Translations under genes and position numbers: made by a program | Source: Papilionanthe hookeriana x Papilionanthe teres | Lineage: Eukaryota > Streptophyta > Magnoliopsida > Asparagales > Orchidaceae | Direction of reading: 5' to 3' | NCBI GenBank assembly: GCA_022702705.1 | Contig: CM040434.1 | Location: 19,201,771-19,265,770, forward strand | Length of the DNA stretch: 64,000 bases | The notes under the pieces: model-generated | What the model saw: only the letters and a program-made list of their open reading frames with translations | The model's database searches: none | Told to the model about the DNA's origin: nothing | In this document: positions 1 through 10,959 of the stretch, piece by piece | Layout of the letters: every line of letters begins with the position of its first letter | Numbering within the stretch: the first letter of the stretch is position 1

Positions 1-1100
1 CCAAGGGAAGATGAAATCTGGCGTCAAAATGTGTTGAAATCGCTCCACATTCCAGATCTATCAAGCCCTAGGCCAGTTTTTCGAAGTTTTGAGGAAGGGG
101 ACGATGAATAGTGTCGGTTGACTGGTAAAAATATAGTACATTTGGTGATCTTGCTGTCGGCGAGCTAATTAATTCACCAAGGCCAAAGTTTCGGAAAAAT
201 CTCACCGTAAGCGGGATAGTTTTCGCTGTCAGCGGACTTTTCCTCGTCGTCGGCGGGATTTTCTTCTTTGTCGGCGGAATTTCCAAATTTTTAATATTTT
301 TAACTTTTCAATTATATTTAACTTAGATTAAGCCTTGTTCATTTTTCTGGTCACTTAACTTGATATATATTTTTTAAGATTAGATATTCTACTGATTCAT
401 ATAAGGTTTACACAACACAAACAGTATAATTTTTATAAATGAAATCCATGAACTTACAAACTTCAGATACCAAAAAACTAACAATTGACTTAACCCAAAC
501 ACATCTAACTCAGCATTGCAATCCACACCACGATACTCTAAATGCTGAGACTAAACAAACAACATACAATCTCATATAAACTGAGATTATCTACGTAAAA
601 TCCAAATCATATCAAAAACTAAATTCAAATCAACACACATACATATAATAAGAATAGAAATTTCTGCTTACTCATCGAATGCGAGCCGGTCTCTTCTCCG
701 ATGTTTCCAATAGAACGCAGGTGCACAAACAAATTATAGAAAGGTCCGAAAGGAAGTGCACGGTAGAATCTTCTTCGATCCACCCTTTCATCTCGATAGT
801 CGTATAAAACTTGCCTCTAGATGTCCTGTATGGTCAAAGTGCTCCTTCATTCTCTAATCGATGTGATCGAATAAATCGGATATATTATCGATATAATTCA
901 TCACATTACGTAGTTCCTTCTCCGATCCTTTAAGTTTCCATAAATTGAGGTTTGTTACATCGGTCGGGGGCTTAACTAAAGGATTGTTTTGAGATGCTCG
1001 ATCAGAAATAATTACTTGTTTCATCATTGTTATCCAAAGTAGGAAACATATCCGTCGGATCTAGTGGTTTCCAAGGCAATAACACTTTTTCCCAAGCTTC
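1..1100 (-). other. 3' non-coding part of element D
   Basis: No convincing ORF. Positions 1-290 hold several copies of a GC-rich word of the type GTCGGCGGGA, spaced 20-50 bases apart, resembling the block at 8930-9095 in the 5' LTR. Positions 300-660 are AT-rich without a clear signal. The minus-strand frame at 68-286 runs through the GC-rich words and looks like chance. No polypurine tract or LTR end can be placed. Confidence 0.5.
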
Positions 1101-1823
1101 TTAGGAAACTTGATGTCGACTACATAAAGCAAATATAGTTGATGGATGTCCAAGTCCATGAATCGACCCATGCACAATTAATCCTAATGCAAACTTCACA
1201 ATGATAGATCCAACATCAATAGGCAATCCAGATTGAATACAATAATTTAAAATTGTGCATTCCTTAGAGACTTTGTTTACCCTCATAGTGGGTAATAACT
1301 TTGACAAAATAAATAAATGCCAATGCTTTGAGACGGGGTTAAGAAGTGACGTAGAAAAACTAACGTACCCGTCTTCTCGTAATTCCCAATCATCAGGTTC
1401 GTCGGACAGATATCTATAGATCTCATTCATGTTGTATCTTGTAGGAACAAAATTTGAATAGTGGCAAACAGGGGTATTTTCAATCGAGTATAATTCATTA
1501 ATTCGAGAAGGAGTGAAAGTTACCCATCCGCCTCTTACGTAAACACTTCCATTATGGACCGCATGCAGATTAGAGTAGAATTACTTGACTACTGGAATGA
1601 CTACAGTAGATGTTGTATAGCAGAATACCTCCCAACGTCGCTGAACAATCATTTCTTCAATTGTTGTTGTTGAATTCTCTGCTCCTCTGTTTACGAATCA
1701 TCTTTCCTTAATCAGTCGCTTCTTCATCAAAACTTTGTTGAAAAGTCGCTGAGCCTCAGAACTGACGAACTTTCGTCGGTTAAAAACTCCAGATTTCGTG
1801 GTTTCTAGTGGTTTGGAGGACAT
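1101..1823 (-). pseudogene. Envelope-position ORF of element D (putative plant transposon protein domain), broken
   Basis: The minus-strand frame opens at an ATG at 1821-1823 and gives residues like KFVSSEAQRLFNKVLMKKR, then a stop, then a segment with REDGYVSFSTSLLNPVSK, LSKLLPTMR, TILNYCIQSGLPIDVGSI. The same pattern (SKLLPSSH, AVLNYCIQ, IDIGAIIYDYI) occurs in both arms of element C. I recognise it as the putative plant transposon protein domain common in plant Athila-type elements, lying between pol and the 3' LTR where elements of this group may carry an envelope-like gene. No transmembrane segment is visible in the surviving piece. Stops and a frame change separate the N- and C-terminal parts. 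The family is fairly sure; an envelope role is only positional inference. Confidence 0.65.
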
Positions 1824-1959
1824 AATAGATTGTTTTGGAGAGCACTAATCATTTCTAAGGAAGAATATAGTGTAAAAAATGAAGTTTTAAATGTTTTATA
1901 TAGAGAAATGGCCTTAGAACCATCCAAAACTGCAAAATAACTCACAAAAATCACTTTTT

Positions 1960-2065
1960 AACTATCTCGCCGTCGGTGGTAATGATCTTGTCGTCGACGG
2001 GATAGTGATTATATTTAAACTGAATTTGGGAGCGCCGATCTTGCTGTAGGCGAGATTAGGTAAAT
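1960..2065 (-). repeat. GC-rich CGCCGTCGGCGGG-type word cluster
   Basis: Two or three degenerate copies (CTCGCCGTCGG, GTCGTCGACGGGATAG, GCGCCGATCTTGCTG) lie in the AT-rich gap between integrase and the envelope-position ORF. The same words recur at 1-290 and at 8930-9095 in the LTR. Confidence 0.5.
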
Positions 2066-2207
2066 TGCCCAATTTTCGCTCCGATCCGAATATTTTCTGA
2101 TTTCTTCGTATAGATTCAAATTTGTGATGATTTTAAAAAGTAAAATGAGTAGTAGAATTTATTCTATATTTTAATTTTCAATAACATTAATAAATAGATC
2201 ATAATTA

Positions 2208-2250
2208 ATAATTACTATGGGTTACCTCCATAAAGCGCTTGGTTTAACGT
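2208..2250 (-). promoter_or_regulatory. Post-integrase motif with GCGCTT and GGAGGTAACCC
   Basis: On the minus strand the segment just after the integrase C-terminus reads AAACCAAGCGCTTTATGGAG followed by GTAACCCATAG. I recall a similar word (GCGCTT, short spacer, GGGAGGCAACCC) right after pol in many plant Athila-type elements. Its role is unknown; a splice or RNA-structure signal for the downstream ORF is speculation. Confidence 0.35.
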
Positions 2251-2269
2251 CGTCAGCCCGACCTAATTT

Positions 2270-3580
2270 AGTTAGTAATCAGGTTGACTGAGCATTAAAA
2301 CCTCTTTAAAATTTGGTCTTCTTCCTTCAAAATAAGGTTTTAATCTATGTCCATTTACTTTAAATCTATGCCCAGTTTTTGGATCTTCGATTTCTATAGT
2401 TCAGTATGAAAATATTTGAGTTATAGTGAAAGACCCTAACCATCGAGATTTCGATTCCGGGAAATAATTTCAATCTTGTATTATAAAGCAAAACTTCTTG
2501 TCCCGGCTCAAAATTCTTCAGAGTTAATCTTCCGATCATGCCATAATTTCATTTTTTCTTTATAAATTCTATCATTATGATAAGATTCATTTCTTAATTC
2601 ATCTAATTTATTCAATTGCAATAATCTTTTCTCACCAGCTTCTTTCAGATTGTAATTAAATTCTTTAATTGCCCAATAAGCTTTATATTCTAATTCAATT
2701 GGTAAGTGACAAGTTTTTCCATAAATAAGCTTATAAGAAGTCATTCCAATCGGAGTTTTATAAGCAGTTCTGTATGCCCATAATGCAGTGTCTAGTCTTA
2801 TTGACCAATCCAATCTATTAGAGTTTATAGTCTTTTCTAAAATACGTTTAATTTCTCGATTAGAAACTTCAACTAATCCACTGGTTTGTGGATGATAAGC
2901 AGTTGATATCTTATGAATAATGTTAAATTTTTCTACTAGTTTGTGAATATATTTATTTCTAAAATGAGATCCTCCCTCAGTGATAATCACTCTCGGCATT
3001 CCAAATCTAGTAAAATTATTTTTTATTAGAAACTTTGAAACACTCTTAGCGTCACATCGAGGTAAAGCTTGTGCTTCAATCCATTTAGAAATATAATCAA
3101 CAACAACTAATATATATGAGTTTCCAAATGAAGGAACAAATGTTCCCATAAAATATAATTCCCAAACATCAAACATCTCAACTTCTAATATAAAATTTAG
3201 AGGCATTTAATTTCTTCAAGATATATTACCTACTCGTTGGCATTTGTCGCAAGTTCTGATATATCTATAAACATCTCTAAAAAGAGTAGACGATAAAATC
3301 CAGATTGTAAAATTTTATAAGCGGTTTTATCCGTTCCAAAATGTCCTCCAAAATCAGAATCATGACATTTCTGAATGATTTATTATGTTTCTTCATAAGG
3401 CACACATCTTCTAATCATAAGATCCTTACATTGCTTATATAAATATGGTTCATCCCAAAAATATGTTTTAGCATCATGAATGAATTTTTTTTTGTTATTG
3501 CAAAGTTAACATAGAAATATCACTTACAATATAATTTGCTATGTCAGCATACCATGGTATTTTCCACCCATTTATATTAT
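2270..3580 (-). pseudogene. Integrase of element D, catalytically damaged
   Basis: The core (3206-2508, 232 residues) shows VVVDYISKWIEA, TAYHPQTSGLVE and ALWAYRTAYKTPIGM, typical of Ty3/gypsy integrase. Upstream, 3580-3210 holds the decayed zinc-binding N-terminus (CHDSDFGGHFGT). Downstream, to about 2290, the C-terminal segment FKVNGHRLKPYFEG is readable in another frame. The first catalytic Asp, expected in a GIDFMG-like block, is Tyr (ELYFMG). The second, expected in ISDGGSHF, is Glu (ITEGGSHF). The third residue, Glu in GLVEVSNR, remains. Frameshifts lie before and after the core, so this enzyme is dead. Confidence 0.88.
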
Positions 3581-3584
3581 ATAG

Positions 3585-3995
3585 TTATTCATCAGGAAAA
3601 CTGTCAGTAATTTCATTGTCAGTGTCAAATAATTCATTATATTCTAGCCTTGATAAATGATCTGCAATTTGATTATCAGTTCTTTTTTTGTTAATGATTT
3701 CAAAATCAAACTTTTGCATTAGTAAGATACATCTAATTAATCTTGGTTTGGAATCTTTCTTTTGCATTAGATATTTAATAGCAGAGTGATCAGTATGCAC
3801 AATACAATTAGTTCCAATTAAATAAGGCCTAAATTTATCAAAAACATAAACAATTGCTAATAGCTCTTTTTCAGTAATTGTATAATTTATTTTAGCATTA
3901 TTAAGAGTTTTACTAGCATAGTATATAACTTTGAAAATTTTATCATATCTTTGCCCAAGTACTGCTCCTATAGCATAATCACTAGCATCACACAT
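3585..3995 (-). pseudogene. RNase H domain of element D pol
   Basis: A 136-residue open stretch with the Ty3/gypsy RNase H signature: CDASDYAIGAVLGQ (first Asp), TITEKELLAIVYVF (Glu), VHTDHSAIKYL (second Asp) and DNQIADHLSR (last Asp). All four acidic positions are present. It removes RNA from the RNA:DNA hybrid during reverse transcription, as part of the Gag-Pol product. It is separated from RT by a frameshift around 4000-4080 and from integrase by further breaks, so the domain is well preserved within a dead polyprotein. Confidence 0.9.
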
Positions 3996-4075
3996 AAGTT
4001 CAAATGATTTCTCCCAATCAGGTGAAACTATTATAGGTGCTGTGATTAATTTATCTTTTAATAATTCAAAAGCAT

Positions 4076-4981
4076 TTAGGCATTCAGTTGTGAATCAAAT
4101 TTCTTGTCCTTTTTTAAAAGTTGGCATAGAGGTTTAGTAATTTTTGAAAAATCTTTTATATAGCGTCTGTAGAATCCAACATGTTCAAGAAAACTTCTTA
4201 CCTCTTTTACTATAGTTGGAGGTGGTAATTTAGTTATAACTTGAATTTTTGCAGGGTCTACTTCCATGCCATTTTCTGAAATTTTATGCCCTAATACAAT
4301 TCCTCCTGCAACCATAAATTGACATTTGTCCCAATTTAGAACTAAGTTAGTTTTCTTGCATACTTCTAATTCTTTTTCAAGATGATTCAAGCATGCATCA
4401 AATGACGTTCCAAATACAAAGAAATCATCCATAAATACTTCTATTCCATCATCAATTAATTTACTAAATATATACATCATACATCTCTGGAATGTTGCAG
4501 GTGCATTACATGATCCAAAAGGCATTCTTCAAAAAGTAAATGTTCCATGAGGACTAGTAAATGTAGTTTTCTCTTGATCCTCAGGAGCAATATGTATCTG
4601 ATGATAACCGGTATATCCATCTAAAAAAGAAAAATATTTATGTCCGGCTAATCTATCCAACATTTGGTCTAGAAATGGTAATGAGAAGTGATCTTTCCTG
4701 GTGGCTGCATTTAATTTTCTATATTCAATACATATACGCCATCCAGTAACTTGTCTTATAGATATTAAATCATTATTTTCATTAGCTTTAACGGTCACTC
4801 CTCCTTTCTTAGGAACACAGTGAATTGGGCTTACCCATGCACTGTCCGAAATAGGATATATAAGACCATTATCTAACCATTTTAATATTTCTTTCTTGAC
4901 TACTTCTTTCATTATTGAGTTTAATCTCCTTTGAGGATCTACTCTTGGCTTATGTGTATTATCTAAAATAATTCTGTGCAT
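4076..4981 (-). pseudogene. Reverse transcriptase of element D, one nonsense break
   Basis: Two consecutive open stretches in the same frame (4981-4529 and 4525-4076) are separated only by a TGA at 4526-4528. The first has VDPQRRLN, WVSPIHCVPKKGG and FSLPFLDQMLDRL with YTGYHQIHIAPEDQEKTTF. The second has MPFGSCNAPATFQRCM, the catalytic block VFMDDFFVFG (the xxDD box) and the thumb GFYRRYIKDFSKI. The TGA sits at the arginine before RMPFG, consistent with a C-to-T change of CGA. About 350 bases upstream (4982-5330) hold a poorly preserved linker. Apart from the nonsense codon the domain is complete. Confidence 0.9.
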
Positions 4982-5334
4982 ACAGATTGAAGGACTAATT
5001 CCTTTAATATCTGCTAAAGTCCAACCAAAAGTTTTCTTATTTTTTTTAATATGTCTAACAATTTTTGTTCTTGTGATTCATTCAATTCAGCTGATATAAT
5101 AACTGGTAGGGTTGAATGGTTACCTAAGTTAGCATATTTTAAATGATTAGCTAAAATTTTTAATTCGAGTTCGGGAGGTCTCAATAATTGACCGAACTAT
5201 ATTCTTTCAGCTTTTCGGTATTATCTAACATTTCAAATTTTTCCTGTATATAATCCAGGTTTTTCATTATCTGCTTCTTCGATTAATTCGGTATTTTCTT
5301 TTTTATTTTTTCTTCATAATATTCTTTAAAATGT

Positions 5335-5925
5335 TCATTTTGCGAAATGTTCAAGTATTTTCATTCGAAAACATTCATCATCTTTTTCTAAAGCAGGATA
5401 TTTCATTGATTTTGCTATGTTAAAAGTTACTTTTTGATCGTTTACTCTCATAGTCAATTCTCCTTTCTGAACATCAATCATAGCTTTTCCAGTAGCTAAA
5501 AATGGTCTTCCTAACATTATGGGAATTTCTTTATCTTCTTCCATATCTAGAACAATAAAATCTATCAGGAAGATAAATTTATCTACTTTTACTAACACAT
5601 CTTCAATAACTCTCTTAGGATAAGTCACAGAACGATTAGCTAACTGAAGAGTTACTAAAGTAGGTGAAATTTCTCCTAGTTCTAATCTTTTAAAAATTGA
5701 TAGAGGCATTAAATTTATGCTTGCTCCTAAGTCACACAAAGCTTTTCCATAAAATTTTTCTCTAATAGCGCAAGGTATAGTGAAACTACCAGGATCTTTT
5801 AATTTTTCAGGAAGCTTTTTCTGAATAATTGCACTACACTCTTCATTAAGTGCAACAATTTCATTATTTGTAAATTTTCTTTTTTTATTTAAAATATCTT
5901 TCATAAATTTTACATAATTAGGCAT
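5335..5925 (-). pseudogene. Aspartic protease of element D
   Basis: A 196-residue open stretch with the active-site block ALCDLGASINLMPLS near residue 65, flap-like TYPKRVIEDVLVKV, and IPIMLGRPFLATGKAMIDV, typical of Athila-lineage proteases, where DLGAS replaces the usual D-T/S-G. It would cleave the Gag-Pol precursor. It is open throughout but depends on the broken gag upstream and the interrupted RT downstream. Confidence 0.88.
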
Positions 5926-5939
5926 TTGTTCTAATTCTT

Positions 5940-7588
5940 CTACAAAAGGAATATTTACCGTTAATTTTTTTAAAATTTCAAGGAATTAAGTAAATTGCTT
6001 ATCTTTTTTATGTTGCTTTAGTCGTTGAGGAAATGGTGGTAGTGGTTTTTCTATAGATACTTTTATAGGGATCAATGGATATTCTAAGTTTTGATCTTGC
6101 TGATCCTTTTTCTTTTTCGATTTCCACTTCCTCATTTTTACTTTTTGTTTCTTTCTGAATTTTAGTTTCTAACTCTTTTCCACTTAGTAATTGTATCACT
6201 TTAATTTGTTCTTTTCCTTGGTCTTTAGGATTTATTTCCACATTACTAGAAAAAATTCCAGGAATTCTATTGTTAAGCACGGTAGCAATATGTCCAAGTT
6301 GAGTTTCAATATTTTTAATTACTATTCCTTGATTTTGTAATTGATTTCCTTGAATTTGTAATTGATTTCCTTGATTTTGCAAGTGCTGACCCATACTCAA
6401 TATTAATTCTTTTATAGATAACTTCTTATCTTTAAATTGAGTGTTATTAAATCCAGGTGGATAAGAAGGTTTATAATTTGTATTTCCTTGATTAGGTGGA
6501 TTTCTATAGAGTTGTTCATCCATGGTTGATTAGGCTTGTATTGTTATTCCAATTAAAATTTCGATGATTCTTCCGACCAGGATTATAATAATTCGCATAA
6601 GGATTATTGGGTCTATTATTAATAGAATTTATAGTTTCATAAGGAGATTGAGAATCTATAATTTGTCCAGGATGAGTTTTCTTCAATATAGTAGGAGAGT
6701 AATTCATTCCAAAATGATCTAATTTCTTTGATATAACAATGATTTGAGAAGCTAACATAGATATTGCATCATTTTCATGAACACTAGCTATCTTTTTAGG
6801 ATTTATTCTTTCAATGGACTATTGAAAATTGTTAGTAGCCATTTCTTCGATTAACGCATAGGCTTCATCAAATGGTTTTGACATTAATGAACCTCCTGCA
6901 GCAACATCAATGATTGATCTAAGAGATTCTACTAATCCATTGTAAAAAGTTTGTATAATTAACCAATATGGTAACGCATGATGTGGGGATTTCCTAAGAA
7001 GTTCTTTAAATCTCTCCCAAGCTTCATATATGGATTCTCCATCAAGTCGACGAAAAGATGTTATATCATTTCTAAGTTTTGCAGTTTTTGAAGGAGGAAA
7101 ATATTGGGATAGAAATTTTTGTGATAATTCTCCCCAAGTTTTAATAGATCCAGAGTCTTAATGAATTTAATCACATCTTAGCCTTATCCCTTAAAGAAAA
7201 AGGAAAAAGCTGAAGTCTAATAGCATCATTGGATACTCCTTCGTATTTAAAAGTAGCACATAGTTCCGAAAAATTCGCAAGATGTAAATTAGGATCTTCA
7301 TTAGGTGAACAACTAAATTGATTATTACGTACCATTTGGATAATTGCGGAGTTTAAGTTCGAATGTGTTAGCAGCTACAACAGGGTTTTGAATGGTTAGG
7401 TGAATTTCATCTAATGTAGGGTTAACATAATCTCTTAATGGTCTTTGTTAGTTTATATTTTCAATTTCTGGATTATTTGCCATTTGTGTTAAATTTATAA
7501 TTTCTCTTTTTAGTTTTCTAATTCTTTTAATTGTGTGCTCTAATTCTGAATTGTAAGGTATTAAATTTTTGTTTCCAATTTTATGCAT
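5940..7588 (-). pseudogene. Gag of element D, broken
   Basis: The start is placed at the ATG at 7588-7586, about 90 bases after the primer site, because its first residues (HKIGNKNLIPYNSELEHTIK) match the gag start of element A at 52463. The middle (about 7200-6840) carries the Retrotrans_gag-like fold in several frames. 6758-6516 and 6523-6008 are the C-terminal parts, with Asn/Gln-rich QNQGNQLQIQGNQLQNQG and a charged tail (KELETKIQKETKSKNEEVEIE). The QNQGNQ block is an internal 7-residue repeat. No CCHC zinc knuckle is visible, which fits Athila-type gags as I know them. At least three frame changes disrupt it. Confidence 0.8.
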
Positions 7589-7675
7589 ACAATTTTTAAG
7601 TAATTTTTAAAATAGTCCGTTACTCTAGTAATTATTTTAATAATTCTATTAATTACCTTAATAATTACTTTACTT

Positions 7676-7692
7676 CCCCGGCAACGGCGCCA
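7676..7692 (-). promoter_or_regulatory. Primer binding site, tRNA-Asp type
   Basis: The plus strand reads CCCCGGCAACGGCGCCA, which to my knowledge equals the last 17 bases of plant tRNA-Asp(GUC). On the minus strand this is a perfect primer site, six bases after the LTR end (spacer AGTTTT). It fixes the element orientation and the inner LTR end. Confidence 0.9.
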
Positions 7693-7698
7693 AAAACT

Positions 7699-9288
7699 TG
7701 ATCCACTTTTCGATATTTATACTTACAACTATAATATGAAAATCAACAACGACACCAAAAACTTGATCACGCACTAAATATATATATATACTGATGATTC
7801 TGTTATGGATTTTATGATTTATATTGTGGATACTACGCAAGTATACGTATCATTATCAAGTAATATAGGGCTCTAATGGAGTCCTAGATATCGATCCCAC
7901 AGGGAAGTTAGAGAATTTCAAAGACAAATTAAAGTAGACTTACTTACTATTCTAGTATACGGAAATTAAGAACACTTGAGCTAAAATAAACTAATGCTTA
8001 AAGGTTGAAACTAAGATTTCGGAAAAGTATCTTTCTCCTTGTTTTAAAGAATTAAGTGAATGAAGAATTAAATGAGTTTTTAATTGTATTGTGCCGAATA
8101 GGAGCATTCATATTCTTTACCCTTTGATCAGAGTGCAAAGAACATTGGCTAGTCCTATGTTTGATTACCGAATCTGCGGCTAAGCTGGGAGGATATCGAG
8201 TCGCCACTTGAGCTCCACGTTCCCCTCGCTCGAGGGCTAACATCTACACTTCGACTCTCGAAGCAATAGGATCTGAATTGAATATTTTAATACTATCACA
8301 CTAAAATGTCTAATTCTACGCCAGATAGTTAATATTTCCCTATTTATTTGCACCCTCCTTCCAAGGCTTTTGACTTCACTGAATCTTGGATGTAATCTTT
8401 ACTATAATTGATAATTCAACATATGTTAACAAATCAATTGGCCAGATTGAAAGTAAATTAAGATTTAAGTAAAAGATTAACACAATTTCTATTTTCATAT
8501 TCTTAGGCACAACTACTTTAATTCATCATTTCACAAAATCTCAATAACAAGGAGAAAAATTAAGGAAACTACTCAGAACACATGGGAAAAATAACACAAA
8601 GCATGGATTTCATTTAAAGTTAATAAACAAATAAACAAATATACTTATCTCAATTCTTCTCCCCAAGCAGACTCCTTGAAGTTCCTTTGACTCTTCCTTC
8701 CAGTACAACACACCAAAACGCTAAACACTTTATCTACTCACTAAAAAGACTCTAGGATGACACTTAAAATTACACTTAACTTCCACACAAATGACACAAA
8801 AATGATACACAAATGACTAGAATTCATCTCTATTTATAGAAGGAGTCAAATCTCCAAAGGGTACTTAAGCACCTCTTCAAAAAGCGTCCAGATTCAATGT
8901 ATTTTGGCTCTTTTCAACTATCTCGCCATCGGCAGGGTCGAGCTCGCTATCGGCGGGCTTCTAGAAGATGGGTAACCGCGCCGATCTCGCTGTCGGTGGG
9001 CTCGATCTTGCTTTCAGCGGGTTCTTTATAAAATATTCAAAAACTTTCAGGAAAAACTCACCATCGGCGGCCTTTTCCTCGCCGTCGGCGGGATAGTTCA
9101 ATTTTTATCTAATTGAGTCCTTTTTGCTCCAAATCTGCTTCTTTTGTGCTTTTTGCTTTCAGTACTTATAAATCTTCATTCCTGCAATAAAATAAAGAAA
9201 ATACCTTTCTTTAAAGTGCAATTTCATATAAAATTGGTATAAATTTCTCAATACATTTTTCTATGGTCAAGTGGCTATCTACGTATCA
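7699..9288 (-). repeat. 5' LTR of element D
   Basis: The inner end is set by the primer site (plus strand starts TGATCCAC at 7699). The outer end is set by comparison with the LTR starts of elements A and C and by TACGTATCA at 9280-9288, giving TGAT...ATCA ends and 1590 bp. Shared LTR landmarks are TTGCACTTTAAAGAAAGGTA near the start, the GC-rich CGTCGGCGGG cluster (8930-9095), the block at 8100-8260, and the ACTACGCAAGTATACGTAT block near the end. The outer end is inferred from similarity, so it is less certain. Confidence 0.68.
7743..7772 (-). repeat. Degenerate second LTR-end/primer-site copy inside the LTR
   Basis: The plus strand has CAACGACACCAAAAACTTGA, a decayed copy of the true junction GCAACGGCGCCAAAAACTTGA about 60 bases away. 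Element A has an equivalent copy (see 52220-52255 and 58943-58975). Confidence 0.65.
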
Positions 9289-10390
9289 TGCATTTATAGT
9301 TTGTTGTAAAAAAGGGTGAATTTATATATACCTTAGCTTAGTTCTTTTTTGCTTCAAGGATAGTATATGAGCTATTTCTTGTCTTATTTCGGTAATTAAG
9401 GCTTATAAGTTGATCTCCCATGAGTGTGTTAGTTATTTAGCTCATGTGATAGTTTCTAAGAAATCCAGTGTTAGTTTATATAATGTCTCACCGGTTTGAG
9501 AATTTGCTAATGTATTTACTGAAGATTTGCTTATCTTACCATTATATCGTGAGATTGAGTTCATCATAGACCTACTTCTAGGGATTGCTCTAATTTCTAA
9601 AGCACCATGTTGAATGGTTACTATGGAACTCAAGAAACTTAAAATCCAGTTACAAGAATTGCTTGATACATAACTCGTCCGACCAGTGTTTCAACTTGGG
9701 GAGCACTAGTTTTATTTATAAAGAAGAAAGATAGAGAGTTTAATAAGTTGACTGTGAAAAGCAAGTACCCACTGTCTCATATAGATGATTTTTTTGATCA
9801 ATTACAAGGTCCTTATGTGTTTTTAAGATTAACCTTTGATATAGCTACCATTAATTGATGATCAAGAATGAAGACATTTCGAAGATTCTTTTTTATCTTG
9901 ATATGGGCACTAAGAATTTATAGTAATATCTTTTGATTTAACTAATGCCTTGTAACCTTTATGGATTTAATAAAGAGAAATTTCAAGCCTTACTTTGATC
10001 AATTCATTGTTGTATTCATTGATGATATTTTGGTTTACTCCTAGGATGAAGAAGAGCATGCCCAACATCTCATACCAATATTAAATATTCTTCAAGAGAA
10101 CAAAATTTATGCCAAATTCCATAAGTGTAATTTTAGCCTTGAGCGGTGGAAATTTTGGGACATTTTGTTAATGGAGCTAAAATTTCTTTAAACCTACAAA
10201 GATTAAAGCAATAATGGATTGACCGAGGATGAGCACTATAATTAAGGTTCATAGTTTTCTTGGGTTAGTTGGATATTACCATGGACTTTTTTAATGCTTT
10301 CCTCACATTGTTGCACCCCTATCAAGGTTGACTTAAAAGGCCGTTAAGTTTGAATGCTCTGATGCTTGTGAAGAGAGTTTCTAGAAATTC
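9289..10390 (+). pseudogene. Chromovirus-type reverse transcriptase remnant (element B)
   Basis: 9289-9600 has no recognisable coding content. From about 9610 the plus strand is readable in pieces as a Ty3/gypsy RT: a segment like ELKKLKIQLQELLD, then SVSTWGALVLFI and KKKDREFNKLTVKSKYPLSH, then DDFFDQLQGPYVF, and a decayed catalytic region around 10010-10040 (VVFIDDILVYS). 10130-10390 matches the connection region (FLGLVGYYHG, LTxKAVKFEC). Many stops and frameshifts are present. The gag and protease part is absent, probably cut off by the insertion of element D. Confidence 0.72.
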
Positions 10391-10720
10391 AAGAATTATT
10401 TGGTGACAACCCAAATTCTCACAGTTTTCTCTAGCACAGATGGATTTCAGATCTACAACGATTCTTCACATCTAGGATTGGGATGTGTTTTAATGCAACA
10501 TCGTAGAGTTATAACATATGCCTCTAGACAGGTCAAGGTGCATGAAAGGAATTATACTATCCATGAATTAGAGTTAGCTACAATTATATTTATAATAAGT
10601 ATGTAGAGGCATCGATGTTAGGTCATCATCGGTCATAAGAGTTTGATATACATTTTCACCCAAAAAGAGATGATTTAAGGCAAGGATGATGGCTCAAGTC
10701 GATGAAGGACTGTGATTTAG
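10390..10720 (+). pseudogene. Chromovirus-type RNase H remnant (element B)
   Basis: An open piece (10400-10606) reads GFQIYNDSSHLGLGCVLMQH, VITYASRQVKVHERNYTIHE and LELATIIF. This is the Ty3/gypsy RNase H core; the usual YCDAS is YNDSS. The Glu of HELELA is retained. A stop follows at 10604-10606, and the rest is readable only in fragments to about 10720. Confidence 0.8.
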
Positions 10721-10959
10721 AGATTCAATACTACGCTGATAAGCCGAATGTAGTTTGGATGATCACTCAGAAGAACATGTTAGCATAGTAGATGGAGCAA
10801 CTTTAGCTCGATATAGTACTGATAGGAGCTAATCCAACATTCTGTCAGCTATCATTTCAACCTACATTTATGGACCGTGTTCGTGCAGCCTAGACGATTA
10901 TTGACGACTCACTACAACTTGGAGGGAAAAAAAATAATAGATTGAAGCTTGAGTTTAGT

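Larger units (their letters stand above)
1..9288 (-). mobile_element. Element D: Athila-like Ty3/gypsy LTR retrotransposon, 3' end outside window
   Basis: Read on the minus strand this is 5' LTR (9288-7699), tRNA-Asp primer site, gag, protease, RT, RNase H, integrase and an envelope-position ORF, in standard Ty3/gypsy order. The primer site, protease motif DLGASIN, gag composition and extra ORF after integrase point to the Athila lineage. No 3' LTR boundary is seen, so the element continues left of position 1. Stops and frameshifts occur in every domain except protease and RNase H, so this copy is not autonomous. On the right it abuts a chromovirus remnant in the opposite orientation, with the candidate target sequence TGCAT at 9289-9293; its partner is outside the window. 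Confidence 0.88.

Noticed and set aside
8052..8243. A 63-residue minus-strand frame in the D LTR
   Set aside because: It overlaps the conserved LTR block, but the frame is not kept in the A or C LTRs; conservation looks like nucleotide-level constraint.
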